64,000 nucleotides of DNA from Haloarcula pelagica (lineage in GTDB: Archaea > Halobacteriota > Halobacteria > Halobacteriales > Haloarculaceae). Of the stretch, positions 51,355 to 60,811 are shown one piece after another; position 1 is the first letter of the stretch, and each line of letters opens with the position of its first letter. A program made the translations under genes and the position numbers. Below the pieces are notes generated by a model. The model did not search any database. It saw only the letters and a list, made by a program, of their open reading frames with translations, and had not been told where the DNA came from. Where the stretch lies: contig NZ_CP126161.1 in the NCBI RefSeq assembly GCF_030127105.1, positions 3,348,001-3,412,000 of the forward strand. The letters run 5' to 3'.

Positions 51355-51603
51355 ATGACTACCGAACAGACCAACGCCGAGGCAGACCAGATCGTCGACG
51401 CCCGCGGTTCCACCTGTCCAGGCCCACTGATGGACCTCATCGGCGCGCTCCGTGGGGTCGATGCCGGTGCGGTCGTCGCCCTGTTGAGCGACAACGAGAA
51501 CTCGACGACCGAGGTTCAAGAGTGGGCCGACGAGGCTGGAAACGAGGTGACGGACATCGTCGACGAAGGAACCCACTACCGGATTCACGTGGAGAAACGA
51601 TGA
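51355..51603 (+). CDS. TusA-family sulfur carrier protein
   Basis: 82 aa. 'DARGSTCPGPLMDLIGAL' holds the CPxP motif with C21, the persulfide-carrying Cys of TusA/SirA/YeeD proteins. It shuttles sulfane sulfur between enzymes. It overlaps the flavoprotein start (ATGA at 51600), so the two are coupled. TATA-like element ~30-38 bp upstream. Confidence 0.9.
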   Translation: MTTEQTNAEADQIVDARGSTCPGPLMDLIGALRGVDAGAVVALLSDNENSTTEVQEWADEAGNEVTDIVDEGTHYRIHVEKR

Positions 51604-52745
51604 CCGAACACATCGCCATCGTCGGCGGCGGGACCGGCGGAACGGTGCTAGCGAACACCCTCGCGGAGAAACTCGGAACGGAACTCGACACCGGGGCCGT
51701 CCGGATCACCCTGTTCAACGACGGGCCGGACCACGTCTACAAGCCGGTGTGGCTCTACGTCGCGTTCGGCCAGCGGGAGCCCGCAGACGGCCGCCGACCG
51801 CTCCGCGAAGTCGTCGACGACCGGGTCGACATCCGGCAGGACTACGTCCTCGATGTCGACCACGGGCGCCGGGAGCTCGAACTCCAAACGGTCGTCGATC
51901 CGGTCGCGTACGACAAGCTCGTCGTCGCGACGGGAGCGAAACTCGCCCCAGAGCAGGTGCCGGGACTCGCCGAGGGAGCCCATCACTTCTACGGCGAGGA
52001 CGGTGCCCAGGCTCTCAGAGACGAGTTGCTCACGATGGAGGGGGGCCACGTCGTGCTGAGCGTCGTCGGAACCCCGCACATGTGCCCGGCGGCGCCGTTG
52101 GAGTTCACGTTCATGCTCGACGACTGGCTCCGTGAACGGGACCGCCGCGACGAGTTCGAGATCACCTACACGTATCCGATCATGCGCGTCCACGGGAACG
52201 AACAGATCGCGGCGTGGGCCGAACCGCGACTCGAAGCGCGCAACGTCGCCGTCGAGACGATGTTCAACGCCGAGGCGGTCGACCCGGACGCGGGCGCCAT
52301 CACCGCGATGGAGGGGACGACGCTCGACTACGACCTCCTCGTCGCCATCCCGCCCCACACCGGAAGTGACTTCGTCGAATCGGCCGGCCTCGGGGACGGC
52401 GGCTGGGTCGATGTCGACAGGCACACGCTCGAAGCGACCGGCTTCGAAGACAGCTACGCAATCGGCGACGCCGCACAGACTGGTGTCCCGAAGGCCGGGA
52501 GCGCCGCCCACTACCAGGCCAACGTCGTCGCCCAGCGTCTCGCTAGCGAGGTCAGAGACCGGCCCGCGACCGCGGTCTACGACGGCAAGACCCTCTGTTT
52601 CATCGAGACCGGGATGGACGACGCGACCTTCGTGGAGTTCGACTACGAGACGCCGCCGAGCCCCGGGGAACCGACCCGCGCCCTGCACTGGTCGAAACTC
52701 GCGTACAACGAGTCGTACTGGCTGACTGCACGGGGGTTGCTCTGA
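51600..52745 (+). CDS. sulfide:quinone oxidoreductase-like FAD flavoprotein
   Basis: 381 aa. The FAD motif 'IAIVGGGTGGTVLANTL' opens the chain, with 'VVATGAKLAPEQVPGLAEGA' and 'SYAIGDAAQTGVPKAG' later. C162 in 'HMCPAAPLEF' and C333 in 'KTLCFIETG' lie where SQRs have their redox-active Cys pair. Such enzymes oxidise sulfide or persulfide and reduce quinone at the membrane. TusA upstream and DUF1641 downstream strengthen the sulfur-redox call. Confidence 0.88.
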   Translation: MTEHIAIVGGGTGGTVLANTLAEKLGTELDTGAVRITLFNDGPDHVYKPVWLYVAFGQREPADGRRPLREVVDDRVDIRQDYVLDVDHGRRELELQTVVDPVAYDKLVVATGAKLAPEQVPGLAEGAHHFYGEDGAQALRDELLTMEGGHVVLSVVGTPHMCPAAPLEFTFMLDDWLRERDRRDEFEITYTYPIMRVHGNEQIAAWAEPRLEARNVAVETMFNAEAVDPDAGAITAMEGTTLDYDLLVAIPPHTGSDFVESAGLGDGGWVDVDRHTLEATGFEDSYAIGDAAQTGVPKAGSAAHYQANVVAQRLASEVRDRPATAVYDGKTLCFIETGMDDATFVEFDYETPPSPGEPTRALHWSKLAYNESYWLTARGLL

Positions 52746-52746
52746 G

Positions 52747-53367
52747 ATGACCGAACAGCAGCCCTCGCCCGACGGTGTGCCGGACGACCTGGCCGCCGCT
52801 ATCGAGGAGAACCCGGCGGCCTTTGCCATGTTCGTCCGGAACCTCGAGACGGTCAACGAGTTGCTCGAAGTCGCAGACCTCGGAGCCGCGGCGCTGGACG
52901 ACGAGATGGTCGCGGCGCTGTCCCGGACCGGCGAGCGCGTTGCGGCGTCCGCCGACGCAGCCGCGACCGACGGGACCGTTGACCTCGCAACCGCCGTCGG
53001 CGAGAACGGTGAAACCCTCGGTGACGCCGTCGAGGCGCTCGCTCGCCTCCAGCGCAGCGGTGCACTCGACGACGTTGTCGAGCTCGCCGAACTCGCGTCG
53101 CTGGTGACGGCCGCTCTGGACGACGAGATGGTGACATCGCTGGCCGGGACCGGCGGGTCGCTGGGCGAACTCGCGGACTCCGCCGCCGCGGACGACACCC
53201 GAACCGCGCTTCAGAGGCTCCTCGCGGCGCTCGGTGACGCCCACAGGAACGGGCCGGTCGACCGGTCGGACATCTGGAGTGGGTTCCGGAACGGTGAGTT
53301 CTTCGCCGCCATCGGTTACGTGCTCTCGATCCTCCGCTCGCTCGGACGTGCGGTCACGGACCGATGA
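52747..53367 (+). CDS. DUF1641-domain protein of the sulfur-redox operon
   Basis: 206 aa, mostly helical, with repeated segments ('LVTAALDDEMVTSLAGTGGS' resembles 'AALDDEMVAALSRTGERVAA'), as in DUF1641 proteins that accompany SQR-like flavoproteins and formate-dehydrogenase-like complexes. It starts 1 bp after the flavoprotein stop. Its probable job is as a partner or assembly subunit; no catalytic residues seen. Confidence 0.82.
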   Translation: MTEQQPSPDGVPDDLAAAIEENPAAFAMFVRNLETVNELLEVADLGAAALDDEMVAALSRTGERVAASADAAATDGTVDLATAVGENGETLGDAVEALARLQRSGALDDVVELAELASLVTAALDDEMVTSLAGTGGSLGELADSAAADDTRTALQRLLAALGDAHRNGPVDRSDIWSGFRNGEFFAAIGYVLSILRSLGRAVTDR

Positions 53368-53530
53368 CGAGCCAGCCGCTTTGACCGGCGGGACCTGCCA
53401 TCCTGGCGGGGCAGTCCGGTACGGTCGGGCTGTTGCCTATCGCTGTCGACGATAGAGCGGTAGCCAGCCCGCTGGACGGCGAGGGGCGACGACATCGGTC
53501 GGCCGTTCACGGCTGCGGTGAGAGCGAGTA

Positions 53531-53755
53531 CTACCGCGTGTCGACCGAACAGGTGTCGACACCCAGCACGGAGTACAGCCCGCAGAACCCCGTGATTCCT
53601 GTGACGAGGAGTATCAGTGACGCGATACCGAACACGGGTGCGAGGATCGCCGGAAGCGCAACGACGCTCCCGAGTACACCGAGCGACAGCAGTCCAGCCA
53701 CCGCGCCAGTGAGCACTCGAACCGTCTTGTCCGCCGAACCGACGTTTCGTGCCAT
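53531..53755 (-). CDS. YgaP-like DUF2892 small membrane protein
   Basis: 74 aa. Start 'MARNVGSADKTVRVLTGAVA' followed by two hydrophobic helices, the layout of DUF2892 proteins (membrane part of YgaP, usually linked to rhodanese and sulfur trafficking). A Cys-containing end 'GFCGLYSVLGVDTC' is conserved in the family. TATA-like 'ATTTATTA' ~27 bp upstream gives a leaderless start. It converges on the TusA-SQR-DUF1641 operon, which fits a shared sulfur role. Confidence 0.82.
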   Translation of the reverse strand: MARNVGSADKTVRVLTGAVAGLLSLGVLGSVVALPAILAPVFGIASLILLVTGITGFCGLYSVLGVDTCSVDTR

Positions 53756-53895
53756 ACGTGGCGTGTCGGCCGCGATGGTAATAAATCTTGTATTGTGCAC
53801 TACTCCCAAAACATACTCTGTCCGGGGCCACGGATGTCGGTCTGTCTGCCGACACAACGGGAACGCTGAAGAACCTCGACCGGCTACGGAGCGGC

Positions 53896-56007
53896 ATGAA
53901 CGGGTCCCCGGACGGCGGTATCGAACTCACGGTGGAGGGAGCGAACAAGCGCGACGCCGGGCGCGGCATCGCGCGACTCCCCGAGTCCGTGCGAAGCAGG
54001 CTCGGCGTGCTGAGCGGTGACCCCGTCATCGTCGAGGGCACGAAGATGACCGTGGTGAAGGTGTGGCCGGCCGACGACAGCGGTCAGTTCGTCCGGGTCG
54101 ACTCGGACACCCGGGCCAACGCCGGCGTCAACATCGGTGACACCGTCACCGTCCGACAGGGCTCGGTGACGGAAGCGGTCGACATCACCGTACAGCCGGC
54201 CGACCCCCTCCCCGGCACCGAGGAGTACGAGCACACCGTCCGCTCGCGGCTGGTCGACCGGATGGTCCAGGCCGGCGAGCGGGTCCACGTCGACGGCCTC
54301 GGCACCTTCCTCGTCCGGTCGACGACGCCCGACGAGTCCGTCCGGGTCACCGACCGGACGACCGTCACAGTCCTCCCGCGGACGAACGACGGCGGCGGGG
54401 CCGGGAGTCCCGACCAGACGGACTCGGCCCCCTCCTCCCAGGCCGAGACCGACACCGGCGTCAGCTACGAGGACATCGGTGGCCTCGACGACGAACTCGA
54501 CCGTATCCGCGAGATGATCGAGATGCCCCTCTCCGAACCGGAGCAGTTCCGCCGGCTGGGCATCGACCCGCCGAAGGGCGTCCTGTTACACGGCCCGCCC
54601 GGCACCGGGAAGACGCTGATCGCCCGCGCGGTCGCCAACGAGGTCGACGCCTACTTCGACACCATCTCCGGCCCGGAGATCGTCTCGAAGTACAAAGGCG
54701 AGAGCGAGGAACGGCTTCGGGAGGCGTTCGACCGCGCGACCGCGAACGCCCCGTCGATCCTGTTCGTCGACGAGATCGACTCCATCGCCGGCTCCCGCGA
54801 CGAGGACGCCGACATGGAGAACCGCGTCGTCGCGCAACTACTGACGCTGATGGACGGGCTCGAAGACCGCGGCCGCGTGGTCGTCATCGGCGCGACGAAC
54901 CGCGTCGACGCCGTCGATCCGGCGCTGCGCCGCGGCGGCCGGTTCGACCGCGAGATCGAGATCGGCGTCCCGGACGAGCCCGGTCGCCGCGAGATCCTGG
55001 ATGTCCACACCCGCGGGATGCCCATGGCCGAGGATGTCGACCTCGACCGGGTGGCCGCACAGACACACGGGTTCGTCGGCGCCGACCTGGCCTCGCTGAC
55101 GACAGAGGCGGCGATGGCGGCGCTGCGCCGGGAACACGACGATCCGGACGTGACCGGCCCCGACTTCGACACCGCGATGGCGACGGTCGAACCCAGCGCG
55201 ATGCGGGAGTACGTCGCGGAGTCCCCGACGGTGACCTTCGAAGACGTGGGTGGCCTCGACGAGGTCAAACAGACGCTCACCGAGGCCATCGAGTGGCCGC
55301 TGTCCTACGGCGAGTTGTTCGCGGCGACCAACACCGACCCGCCCAGCGGCATCCTGCTCTATGGCCCGCCCGGGACCGGGAAGACGCTGCTGGCCCGTGC
55401 GGTCGCCGGCGAGAGCGGCGTCAACTTCATCCACGTCGCCGGCCCGGAGATCATGGACCGCTACGTCGGCGAGAGCGAGGAAGCCGTCAGGGAACTGTTC
55501 GAGCGCGCCCGCCAGACCGCGCCCAGCATCATCTTCCTGGACGAGATCGACGCCATCGCCAGCCACCGCGGCGACGGCAACGAGGTGACCGAACGGGTCG
55601 TCTCCCAACTGCTCGCCGAACTCGACGGGATCACCGAGAACCCTAACGTCGTCGTCCTCGCGGCGACGAACCGTCGTGACATGATCGACGACGCGCTCTT
55701 GCGCCCGGGCCGACTCGAACAGCACGTCGAGGTCCCCAACCCCGATCAGGCCGCCCGCGAGGAGATCCTCGCGGTCCACGCCGCCGACAAGCCCCTCGCC
55801 GCGGACATCTCGTTGCCGGACATCGCGAGCGAGACGCCCGATTTCTCGGGTGCCGAACTAGAGGCGGTCGTCCGCGAGGCGTCGATGCTGGCGATCCGCG
55901 AGACCGCCGCGGAACTGGGGCCCGAGGAGGCCACCGAACGGGCCGACGAGGTCGAGATCACCGCCGACCACTTCCAGCGGGCACTCGACCGCGAGCGGGA
56001 ACGCTGA
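53896..56007 (+). CDS. CDC48/VCP-type AAA+ ATPase
   Basis: 703 aa. N-terminal CDC48 double-psi barrel and second domain (1-~165), a short linker, then two AAA+ rings: D1 with Walker A GPPGTGKT (233-240) and Walker B 'LFVDEID', and D2 with Walker A (490-497) and 'IFLDEID'. Pore loops and arginine-finger regions ('[15 protein letters not shown]', '[15 protein letters not shown]') are present. A hexameric unfoldase that feeds the proteasome or remodels complexes. ATG 53896 fits the normal CDC48 start; a longer frame from 53788 is unlike the family. Confidence 0.95.
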   Translation: MNGSPDGGIELTVEGANKRDAGRGIARLPESVRSRLGVLSGDPVIVEGTKMTVVKVWPADDSGQFVRVDSDTRANAGVNIGDTVTVRQGSVTEAVDITVQPADPLPGTEEYEHTVRSRLVDRMVQAGERVHVDGLGTFLVRSTTPDESVRVTDRTTVTVLPRTNDGGGAGSPDQTDSAPSSQAETDTGVSYEDIGGLDDELDRIREMIEMPLSEPEQFRRLGIDPPKGVLLHGPPGTGKTLIARAVANEVDAYFDTISGPEIVSKYKGESEERLREAFDRATANAPSILFVDEIDSIAGSRDEDADMENRVVAQLLTLMDGLEDRGRVVVIGATNRVDAVDPALRRGGRFDREIEIGVPDEPGRREILDVHTRGMPMAEDVDLDRVAAQTHGFVGADLASLTTEAAMAALRREHDDPDVTGPDFDTAMATVEPSAMREYVAESPTVTFEDVGGLDEVKQTLTEAIEWPLSYGELFAATNTDPPSGILLYGPPGTGKTLLARAVAGESGVNFIHVAGPEIMDRYVGESEEAVRELFERARQTAPSIIFLDEIDAIASHRGDGNEVTERVVSQLLAELDGITENPNVVVLAATNRRDMIDDALLRPGRLEQHVEVPNPDQAAREEILAVHAADKPLAADISLPDIASETPDFSGAELEAVVREASMLAIRETAAELGPEEATERADEVEITADHFQRALDRERER

Positions 56008-56080
56008 GCCGACCGGCAGCCCACCGTTCGTGGGGCGTGTTGACGCATCCCTTTTGCCCGTGGCACACTAACTAGGTGCT

Positions 56081-57613
56081 ATGACAGGTCAGTCAGACAG
56101 CGAGTTACACCACTACGTCGGCGGCGAGTGGGTACCGAGCGATGCGGGGGAGACCTTCGAGACGGTCAACCCGGCCACCGGCGACACCGTGGCGACGGTC
56201 CACCGGGGATCGGCGTCGGAGATCGACCGGGCGGTGACCGCCGCCCGCGAGGCCGCCGCCGACTGGCGCGCCCTGTCGTACATCGACCGGGCGGCGTTCC
56301 TCTGGGAGATCTACCACGAACTCCGCGAACGGACCGGCGAACTCGGTGCGATGGTCTCCCGGGAGTGTGGTAAGGAGATCAGCGAGGGGCGAGCGGACGT
56401 GGTCGAGGCCGCCCACATGGTCGAACTGGCCGCGGGCAACGCTCGCCACCCCCACGGCGACGTGGTCCCCTCCGAGGTCGCCAGCAAGGACTCGTACATG
56501 CGCCGGCGCCCGCGGGGGGTCGTCGGCTGTATCACCCCGTGGAACTTCCCGGTCGCCATCCCGTTCTGGCACATGGCGACCGCGCTGGTCGAGGGCAACA
56601 CGGTCGTCTGGAAGCCCGCCGAACAGACGCCCTACTGCGCCCAGATCGTCGCGGAGATGTTCGACGACACCTCGATCCCCGATGGCGTCTTCAACCTCGT
56701 GCAGGGCTACGGCGACGCCGGCAACGCCGTCGTCGAGGACGACCGCGTCGACACCGTCCTGTTCACCGGGAGCGCACAGGTCGGCCACAGCATCGACGAG
56801 GCCATCGGTGGCCGGCCGGGCCGGAACGCCTGCTGTGAGATGGGCGGCAAGAACGCCATCGTCGTCACCGAACACGCCGATCTGGACATCGCCGTCCACT
56901 CGGCGGTGATGTCCAGTTTCAAGACGACCGGCCAGCGGTGTGTCTCCAGCGAGCGCCTGTTCGTCCACACCGACGTGTACGATGCGTTCAGGGAACGGTT
57001 CGTCGACCTGGCCGAGCGCGTGACCGTCGGCGATCCGCTGGAGGAGGAGACGTTCATGGGACCGCTCGTCGACCGCGAGCAGGTCGAGAAGTTCGGCCGC
57101 TTCAACGACATGGTTCGGAACGCCGAGGCGACGGTGCTCGTCGACCGCGAGGACCTCTCGGCCGAGGAACTCCCCGCGGGTCACGAGGCGGGTTTCTGGG
57201 TCGGCCCGTTCGTCTACGAGGTCTCGCCCGACACCGACCTCTCGGCGTACCACCAGGAGGTGTTCGGCCCGCACGTCGCCCTGGTCGAGTACGAGGGCGA
57301 CATCGAGCGGGCGGTCGCGCTCCAGAACGACACCGACTACGGCCTCGCAGGCGCCGTCGTCTCGGAGGACTACCGGCAACTGCACTACTACCGCGACCAC
57401 GCCGAGGTCGGCCTGGCCTACGCGAACCTCCCGTGTATCGGCGCGGAAGTGCAGTTGCCCTTCGGCGGCGTCAAGCGGTCCGGAAGCGGGCCGCCCCACG
57501 GCCGCGAGGTCATCGACGCCGTCACCGAACGGACGGCGTGGACGCTCAACAACTCGAAAGAGATTCGGATGGCACAGGGACTCTCGGCCGACATCGCCAC
57601 TGACGAGGAGTGA
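56081..57613 (+). CDS. NAD(P)-dependent aldehyde dehydrogenase
   Basis: 510 aa. Catalytic C287 in 'TTGQRCVSSERL', general-base region 'CCEMGGKNAIVV', and cofactor segment 'ITPWNFPVAIPFWHMATALV'. The end 'LPFGGVKRSGSGPPHGREVI' is typical. The closest style is semialdehyde dehydrogenases of class 7 or alpha-ketoglutarate semialdehyde type; the substrate cannot be fixed from sequence. It has its own promoter and lies 73 bp after CDC48. Confidence 0.9.
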   Translation: MTGQSDSELHHYVGGEWVPSDAGETFETVNPATGDTVATVHRGSASEIDRAVTAAREAAADWRALSYIDRAAFLWEIYHELRERTGELGAMVSRECGKEISEGRADVVEAAHMVELAAGNARHPHGDVVPSEVASKDSYMRRRPRGVVGCITPWNFPVAIPFWHMATALVEGNTVVWKPAEQTPYCAQIVAEMFDDTSIPDGVFNLVQGYGDAGNAVVEDDRVDTVLFTGSAQVGHSIDEAIGGRPGRNACCEMGGKNAIVVTEHADLDIAVHSAVMSSFKTTGQRCVSSERLFVHTDVYDAFRERFVDLAERVTVGDPLEEETFMGPLVDREQVEKFGRFNDMVRNAEATVLVDREDLSAEELPAGHEAGFWVGPFVYEVSPDTDLSAYHQEVFGPHVALVEYEGDIERAVALQNDTDYGLAGAVVSEDYRQLHYYRDHAEVGLAYANLPCIGAEVQLPFGGVKRSGSGPPHGREVIDAVTERTAWTLNNSKEIRMAQGLSADIATDEE

Positions 57614-57745
57614 GAGAAAGGCTGTCCGGACAGCCTTCGGCGGACGAGCGACGCCGGGTGGCCGAGCAGCGAGACGGGCTGTGTTGTTGCCGGGTGCGAC
57701 GTGAAAAGCGTCTCACCGGCGTCAACACGTATTCGACCGAGGGTC

Positions 57746-57751
57746 AAAAAA
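57746..57751 (-). terminator. T6 tract after DUF4349 lipoprotein gene
   Basis: Minus-strand GGCCTTTTTTGACCC about 32 nt past the stop of the DUF4349 gene. A T-tract in GC-rich DNA; likely terminator. Confidence 0.5.
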
Positions 57752-57782
57752 GGCCCGGTGTCTGGCCTCCGCGGCCGCCGGC

Positions 57783-58841
57783 TCAGCGTTCGGACTCGTC
57801 GTCGCTCGCCTGGTCGGTCTTCTTGTCCTCCTCGGTCTCCGCTGTTCCACTCTCGTCGCTTTGCTCGGTCGTCTCCGCGTCCGCCGACTCACTGTCGGCC
57901 GTGTCCGTCGCGGGGGAGTCGGTGCGTCTCCCGATCAGCGGGAGCGAGCGCCCGCGCAACAGCCGACGGAGGCCCAGTGCGGGCACCGCGGCGACGGCGA
58001 GCCAGGGCAGCGCCCCGGCGACGGTGACCAGCGAGGCCTGCGCGAAGACGACCACGTCTTCGACGGAGCCGACGAAGACGGCGACGAGTGACTGCTCGTG
58101 GTACTGGGTCCGGATCTGGTCGATCCCCGGTTCGGGTTCCTGGAGTTCGATCCGGATCGTCGAGTACGCGACCTGTCGCTCCAGGGAACGCTGTTGTGCC
58201 TCCAGGCGTTCGATCTCCATTTGCACCTCCGAGAGTTGCTCCTCGATCCGGAGCAGTTCCTCGGTACTGTTTGCCTCGTCGTAGAAGTCACGGAGCCGGT
58301 CCCGGCGGCTGCGGAGGTTCTCCAGTCGCGCCTCCAGGTCGACAAGCTGGTCGGTCACGTCTTCGGTCGTCGTCTCTTCCGAGAGGACGGTCCCCTGGTC
58401 GGCCGCGAGAGCCTGGGTCTCCCCGTAGGTATCGCTGGGGACGCGGACGACGATGTGACCGGTCACCCACGTCTCGTTGCCCGATCGGTGGAGGCGCTGG
58501 TCCGACCCGCCGACGAACCCGCCACGCTCGCGCACGCGGTCGGCGATGGTCGAGCGCGCCGCCGAGAAGTTGTCGACTTCGACGACCATCGAGCCGGTCT
58601 TGATGATCGCCCGCTGGCCGGCGTCCGGGACGCCGTCGCCGGGTCCGCCGCCACCGTCGCCGGCTTGGCTCGCCCCGTCGCCGCCGCCACCGTCGCCCGA
58701 TGCTCCGCTTGCCGCCTGTTGGCTGGCACTGAGGTCCGCGCTCTCGCCGCCGTCGCCGCCACCGCCCTGTGGGGCGACACCGGTACATCCAGCCAACAGG
58801 AGACAGGCCGCTACCGCCAGGATCGTTATCCTCCGTGACAT
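57783..58841 (-). CDS. DUF4349 lipoprotein with one C-terminal membrane helix
   Basis: 352 aa. Sec lipoprotein signal 'ILAVAACLLLAGCTGV' (Cys ~19), Gly/Asp/Ser-rich tether (~25-75), a DUF4349 domain ('RAIIKTGSMVVEVDNFSAAR', 'VTDQLVDLEARLENLRSRRD'), a coiled-coil (~165-225), a membrane helix (~255-290) and an acidic Ser/Thr/Glu cytoplasmic tail. Unlike the sugar-binding proteins it uses Sec, not Tat, since no twin Arg precedes the helix ('SRRITILA' is too short and close). Function unknown; envelope-related. Confidence 0.85.
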   Translation of the reverse strand: MSRRITILAVAACLLLAGCTGVAPQGGGGDGGESADLSASQQAASGASGDGGGGDGASQAGDGGGGPGDGVPDAGQRAIIKTGSMVVEVDNFSAARSTIADRVRERGGFVGGSDQRLHRSGNETWVTGHIVVRVPSDTYGETQALAADQGTVLSEETTTEDVTDQLVDLEARLENLRSRRDRLRDFYDEANSTEELLRIEEQLSEVQMEIERLEAQQRSLERQVAYSTIRIELQEPEPGIDQIRTQYHEQSLVAVFVGSVEDVVVFAQASLVTVAGALPWLAVAAVPALGLRRLLRGRSLPLIGRRTDSPATDTADSESADAETTEQSDESGTAETEEDKKTDQASDDESER

Positions 58842-58920
58842 GACGTGTTACTCTGGTCGCGAACGGGGGTTAATAACGGCGAACGCTCAAAACGGTTTTT
58901 CTGTGAAAGAGCGGCTGTAG

Positions 58921-59739
58921 CTATCCCCAGTCGTCCCGCCGGTCCGCCAGGGCCGGGAACTCCCCGCGGACTCGCTCGACACGGGCCGGATCGAGGTCCG
59001 CGGTCACGAGCGCCGGTTCGTCCGATGAACTGGCGAGTGTCGTCCCCCACGGATCGTACACCGTCGACCGGCCAAGCAGTTCGGCGTCATCGAAGCTCCC
59101 GACGCCGTTCGCGGCGGCCACGTACAGCTGATTCTCGACGGCTCTCGCTTCCCCGAACAGCTCCCAGTGCTCGACTCGGGGGTACGGCCAGGCGCTCGGG
59201 ACACAGACCAGCGTCGCCCCCTCGTCGACGAGCCGGCGGTACAGTTCCGGAAACCGCAGGTCGTAACAGGTCGTCGTCCCGATCGTGAAGCCGCCGAACT
59301 CGACGGTCGTGACGCGTTCGCCGGGTTCCAGCAGCGACGACTCCGCGGAGTCGTAGCCAAAGAGGTGGTGTTTCCGGTAGACGCCACGCTGGACGCCGTC
59401 CGGCCCGAGAAACACCGACGTGTTCGCCAGTCCCGACTCCCGGGGTACGTCGATCCCGTCCGCGGCGCTGGCTTCGAGGTCTTCGACGATACTCCCGGCC
59501 AGCACTGCCGTGTCGGTCTCCCGTGCCGTGTCCGCGAGCCGGCCGATCGTCTCGCCCGCGAGGCTCTCGGCGTCGCGGGCGTACAGGTCGAACGCGAAGT
59601 AGCCGACGGTGAACAGCTCCGGGAGGACGACCAGGTCGGCCCCGTCGGCCGACGCCCGCTCGATCGCGTCGACGGCCCGATCGAGGTTCCGGCCGACGGC
59701 GCCGGGGTCGATCGACAGCTGGGCCAACGCGATCCTCAT
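58921..59739 (-). CDS. nitrilase-superfamily carbon-nitrogen hydrolase
   Basis: 272 aa. The Glu-Lys-Cys triad is E41 ('VVLPELF'), K123 ('YRKHHLFG') and C158 ('TTTCYDLRFPELYR'). It resembles omega-amidase/Nit2-like and deaminated-glutathione amidase-like members. It hydrolyses a C-N bond of a small amide. Start ATG 59739 overlaps the stop of the SRPBCC gene (ATGA). Substrate unknown. Confidence 0.9.
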   Translation of the reverse strand: MRIALAQLSIDPGAVGRNLDRAVDAIERASADGADLVVLPELFTVGYFAFDLYARDAESLAGETIGRLADTARETDTAVLAGSIVEDLEASAADGIDVPRESGLANTSVFLGPDGVQRGVYRKHHLFGYDSAESSLLEPGERVTTVEFGGFTIGTTTCYDLRFPELYRRLVDEGATLVCVPSAWPYPRVEHWELFGEARAVENQLYVAAANGVGSFDDAELLGRSTVYDPWGTTLASSSDEPALVTADLDPARVERVRGEFPALADRRDDWG

Positions 59740-60167
59740 GCTTCCATCCCGAGGTCCTCGCGCAGCGCTGCCTCCAGATTGTCGATCTCGCCGCCGAGGT
59801 TGCGCTTGAAGAAGCGTTCGACGCCCGGGAAACGGCCGTCGACGACGAAGCGGTTGTGCAGTGCCGTCCCGCCGTCGTCGGTCGGCTCCAGTTCGTGTTC
59901 GCCTTGGACGCGCATCACCTTCGACTTCCCCACGAACCGGACGTATTCGGGCGGGCGCCGCTCGACATCCTCCGTGTCGACCGTGACTGTCTTGTCGATG
60001 ACGGGGATGGGAAGCCGCAGGAACCACGTCGAGGTCCCGTCACCGCGGTCCTCCCAGTCGGTGACGACGCTGATCGAACGGGCACGTTTCTCCGGGTCGG
60101 CGATGAACTCCCAGACGCGTTCGGGGGGCGCCGACACTCTGATGGTTTGCTCGACCCGGACGGTCAT
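59736..60167 (-). CDS. SRPBCC (START/polyketide-cyclase-like) protein
   Basis: 143 aa. 'VRVEQTIRVSAPPERVWEFI' opens a helix-grip fold that binds hydrophobic ligands, as in CoxG/Bet v1 relatives. The C-terminal helix is 'RFFKRNLGGEIDNLEAALRE'. Overlaps the nitrilase start (ATGA), so the pair is translated together; a shared substrate is possible. Function not known. Confidence 0.85.
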   Translation of the reverse strand: MTVRVEQTIRVSAPPERVWEFIADPEKRARSISVVTDWEDRGDGTSTWFLRLPIPVIDKTVTVDTEDVERRPPEYVRFVGKSKVMRVQGEHELEPTDDGGTALHNRFVVDGRFPGVERFFKRNLGGEIDNLEAALREDLGMEA

Positions 60168-60205
60168 ACCAGAAGCTGCGGCCTACTCCCGAATGAATCC
60201 ACCGA

Positions 60206-60430
60206 CTAACTGGTGGTTACGCGCCAGGTCGTCGACCGGGCTCGACCCCACTTCTCGATGTCGACCTCGTCGGCCTCCTCCGCGAGCCGCGGGAGCCGCG
60301 CACCGACCTGTTTGGCGGAGAGACCGATCGACTCAGCGATGTTCTTGGCGCGGAAGTAGCTCTCACCCCGCGAGACGCTGTCTCGGAGGTGTTCGAGGAT
60401 GCGTCGGTCCTCTTCGCTGAAATCGGTCAT
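60206..60430 (-). CDS. small winged-helix protein (haloarchaeal DUF7123-like)
   Basis: 74 aa. 'EDRRILEHLRDSVSRGESYF' then 'AKNIAESIGLSAKQVGARLP' is a winged helix, and the end 'WGRARSTTWRVT' a wing. Start at ATG 60430, with TATA-like 'GTTAAAT' ~25 bp upstream. No effector domain, so it may be a constitutive DNA-binding protein. Confidence 0.78.
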   Translation of the reverse strand: MTDFSEEDRRILEHLRDSVSRGESYFRAKNIAESIGLSAKQVGARLPRLAEEADEVDIEKWGRARSTTWRVTTS

Positions 60431-60498
60431 ACCCACACTACGTGACGAATCGATTTAACGATTCCTTTCCACGTATCAGCTACGAGAACAGCCCCTCG

Positions 60499-60729
60499 TC
60501 AGCCGTCGAAGACGTGGACCGCGACGATCGCCAGTCCGGCGGCGACGATCGCGACGCCGAATGCGACGCCGCTGGAGACCTGAAGCCCGGTCGCTTCGAG
60601 CCCCTGTGCGGTCCGTGTGGCGTAGGTATATCCGTTGACTGTCGTCAGCAGTGCGGCACCGACCGCGACGAGCCCGAACACCAGTCCGAGCCCGAGTCCC
60701 ATGTCGGTTTCTGCGTCCGTTGAGGCCAT
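60499..60729 (-). CDS. small two-helix membrane protein, unknown
   Basis: 76 aa with two hydrophobic helices ('LGLVFGLVAVGAALLTTVNG' and 'VAFGVAIVAAGLAIVAVHVF'). ATG 60729 is preceded by 'AACTAAGT' ~27 bp upstream; a GTG/ATG further up at 60753 is less likely. A haloarchaeal family of unknown role. Confidence 0.7.
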   Translation of the reverse strand: MASTDAETDMGLGLGLVFGLVAVGAALLTTVNGYTYATRTAQGLEATGLQVSSGVAFGVAIVAAGLAIVAVHVFDG

Positions 60730-60811
60730 ATCGGTCCATTCGCCGTCGGCCACTTAGTTCATTCGGGGCGGGCCACAGGACATATACATCCCGCTGTGAG
60801 AGGAGAGGGTA

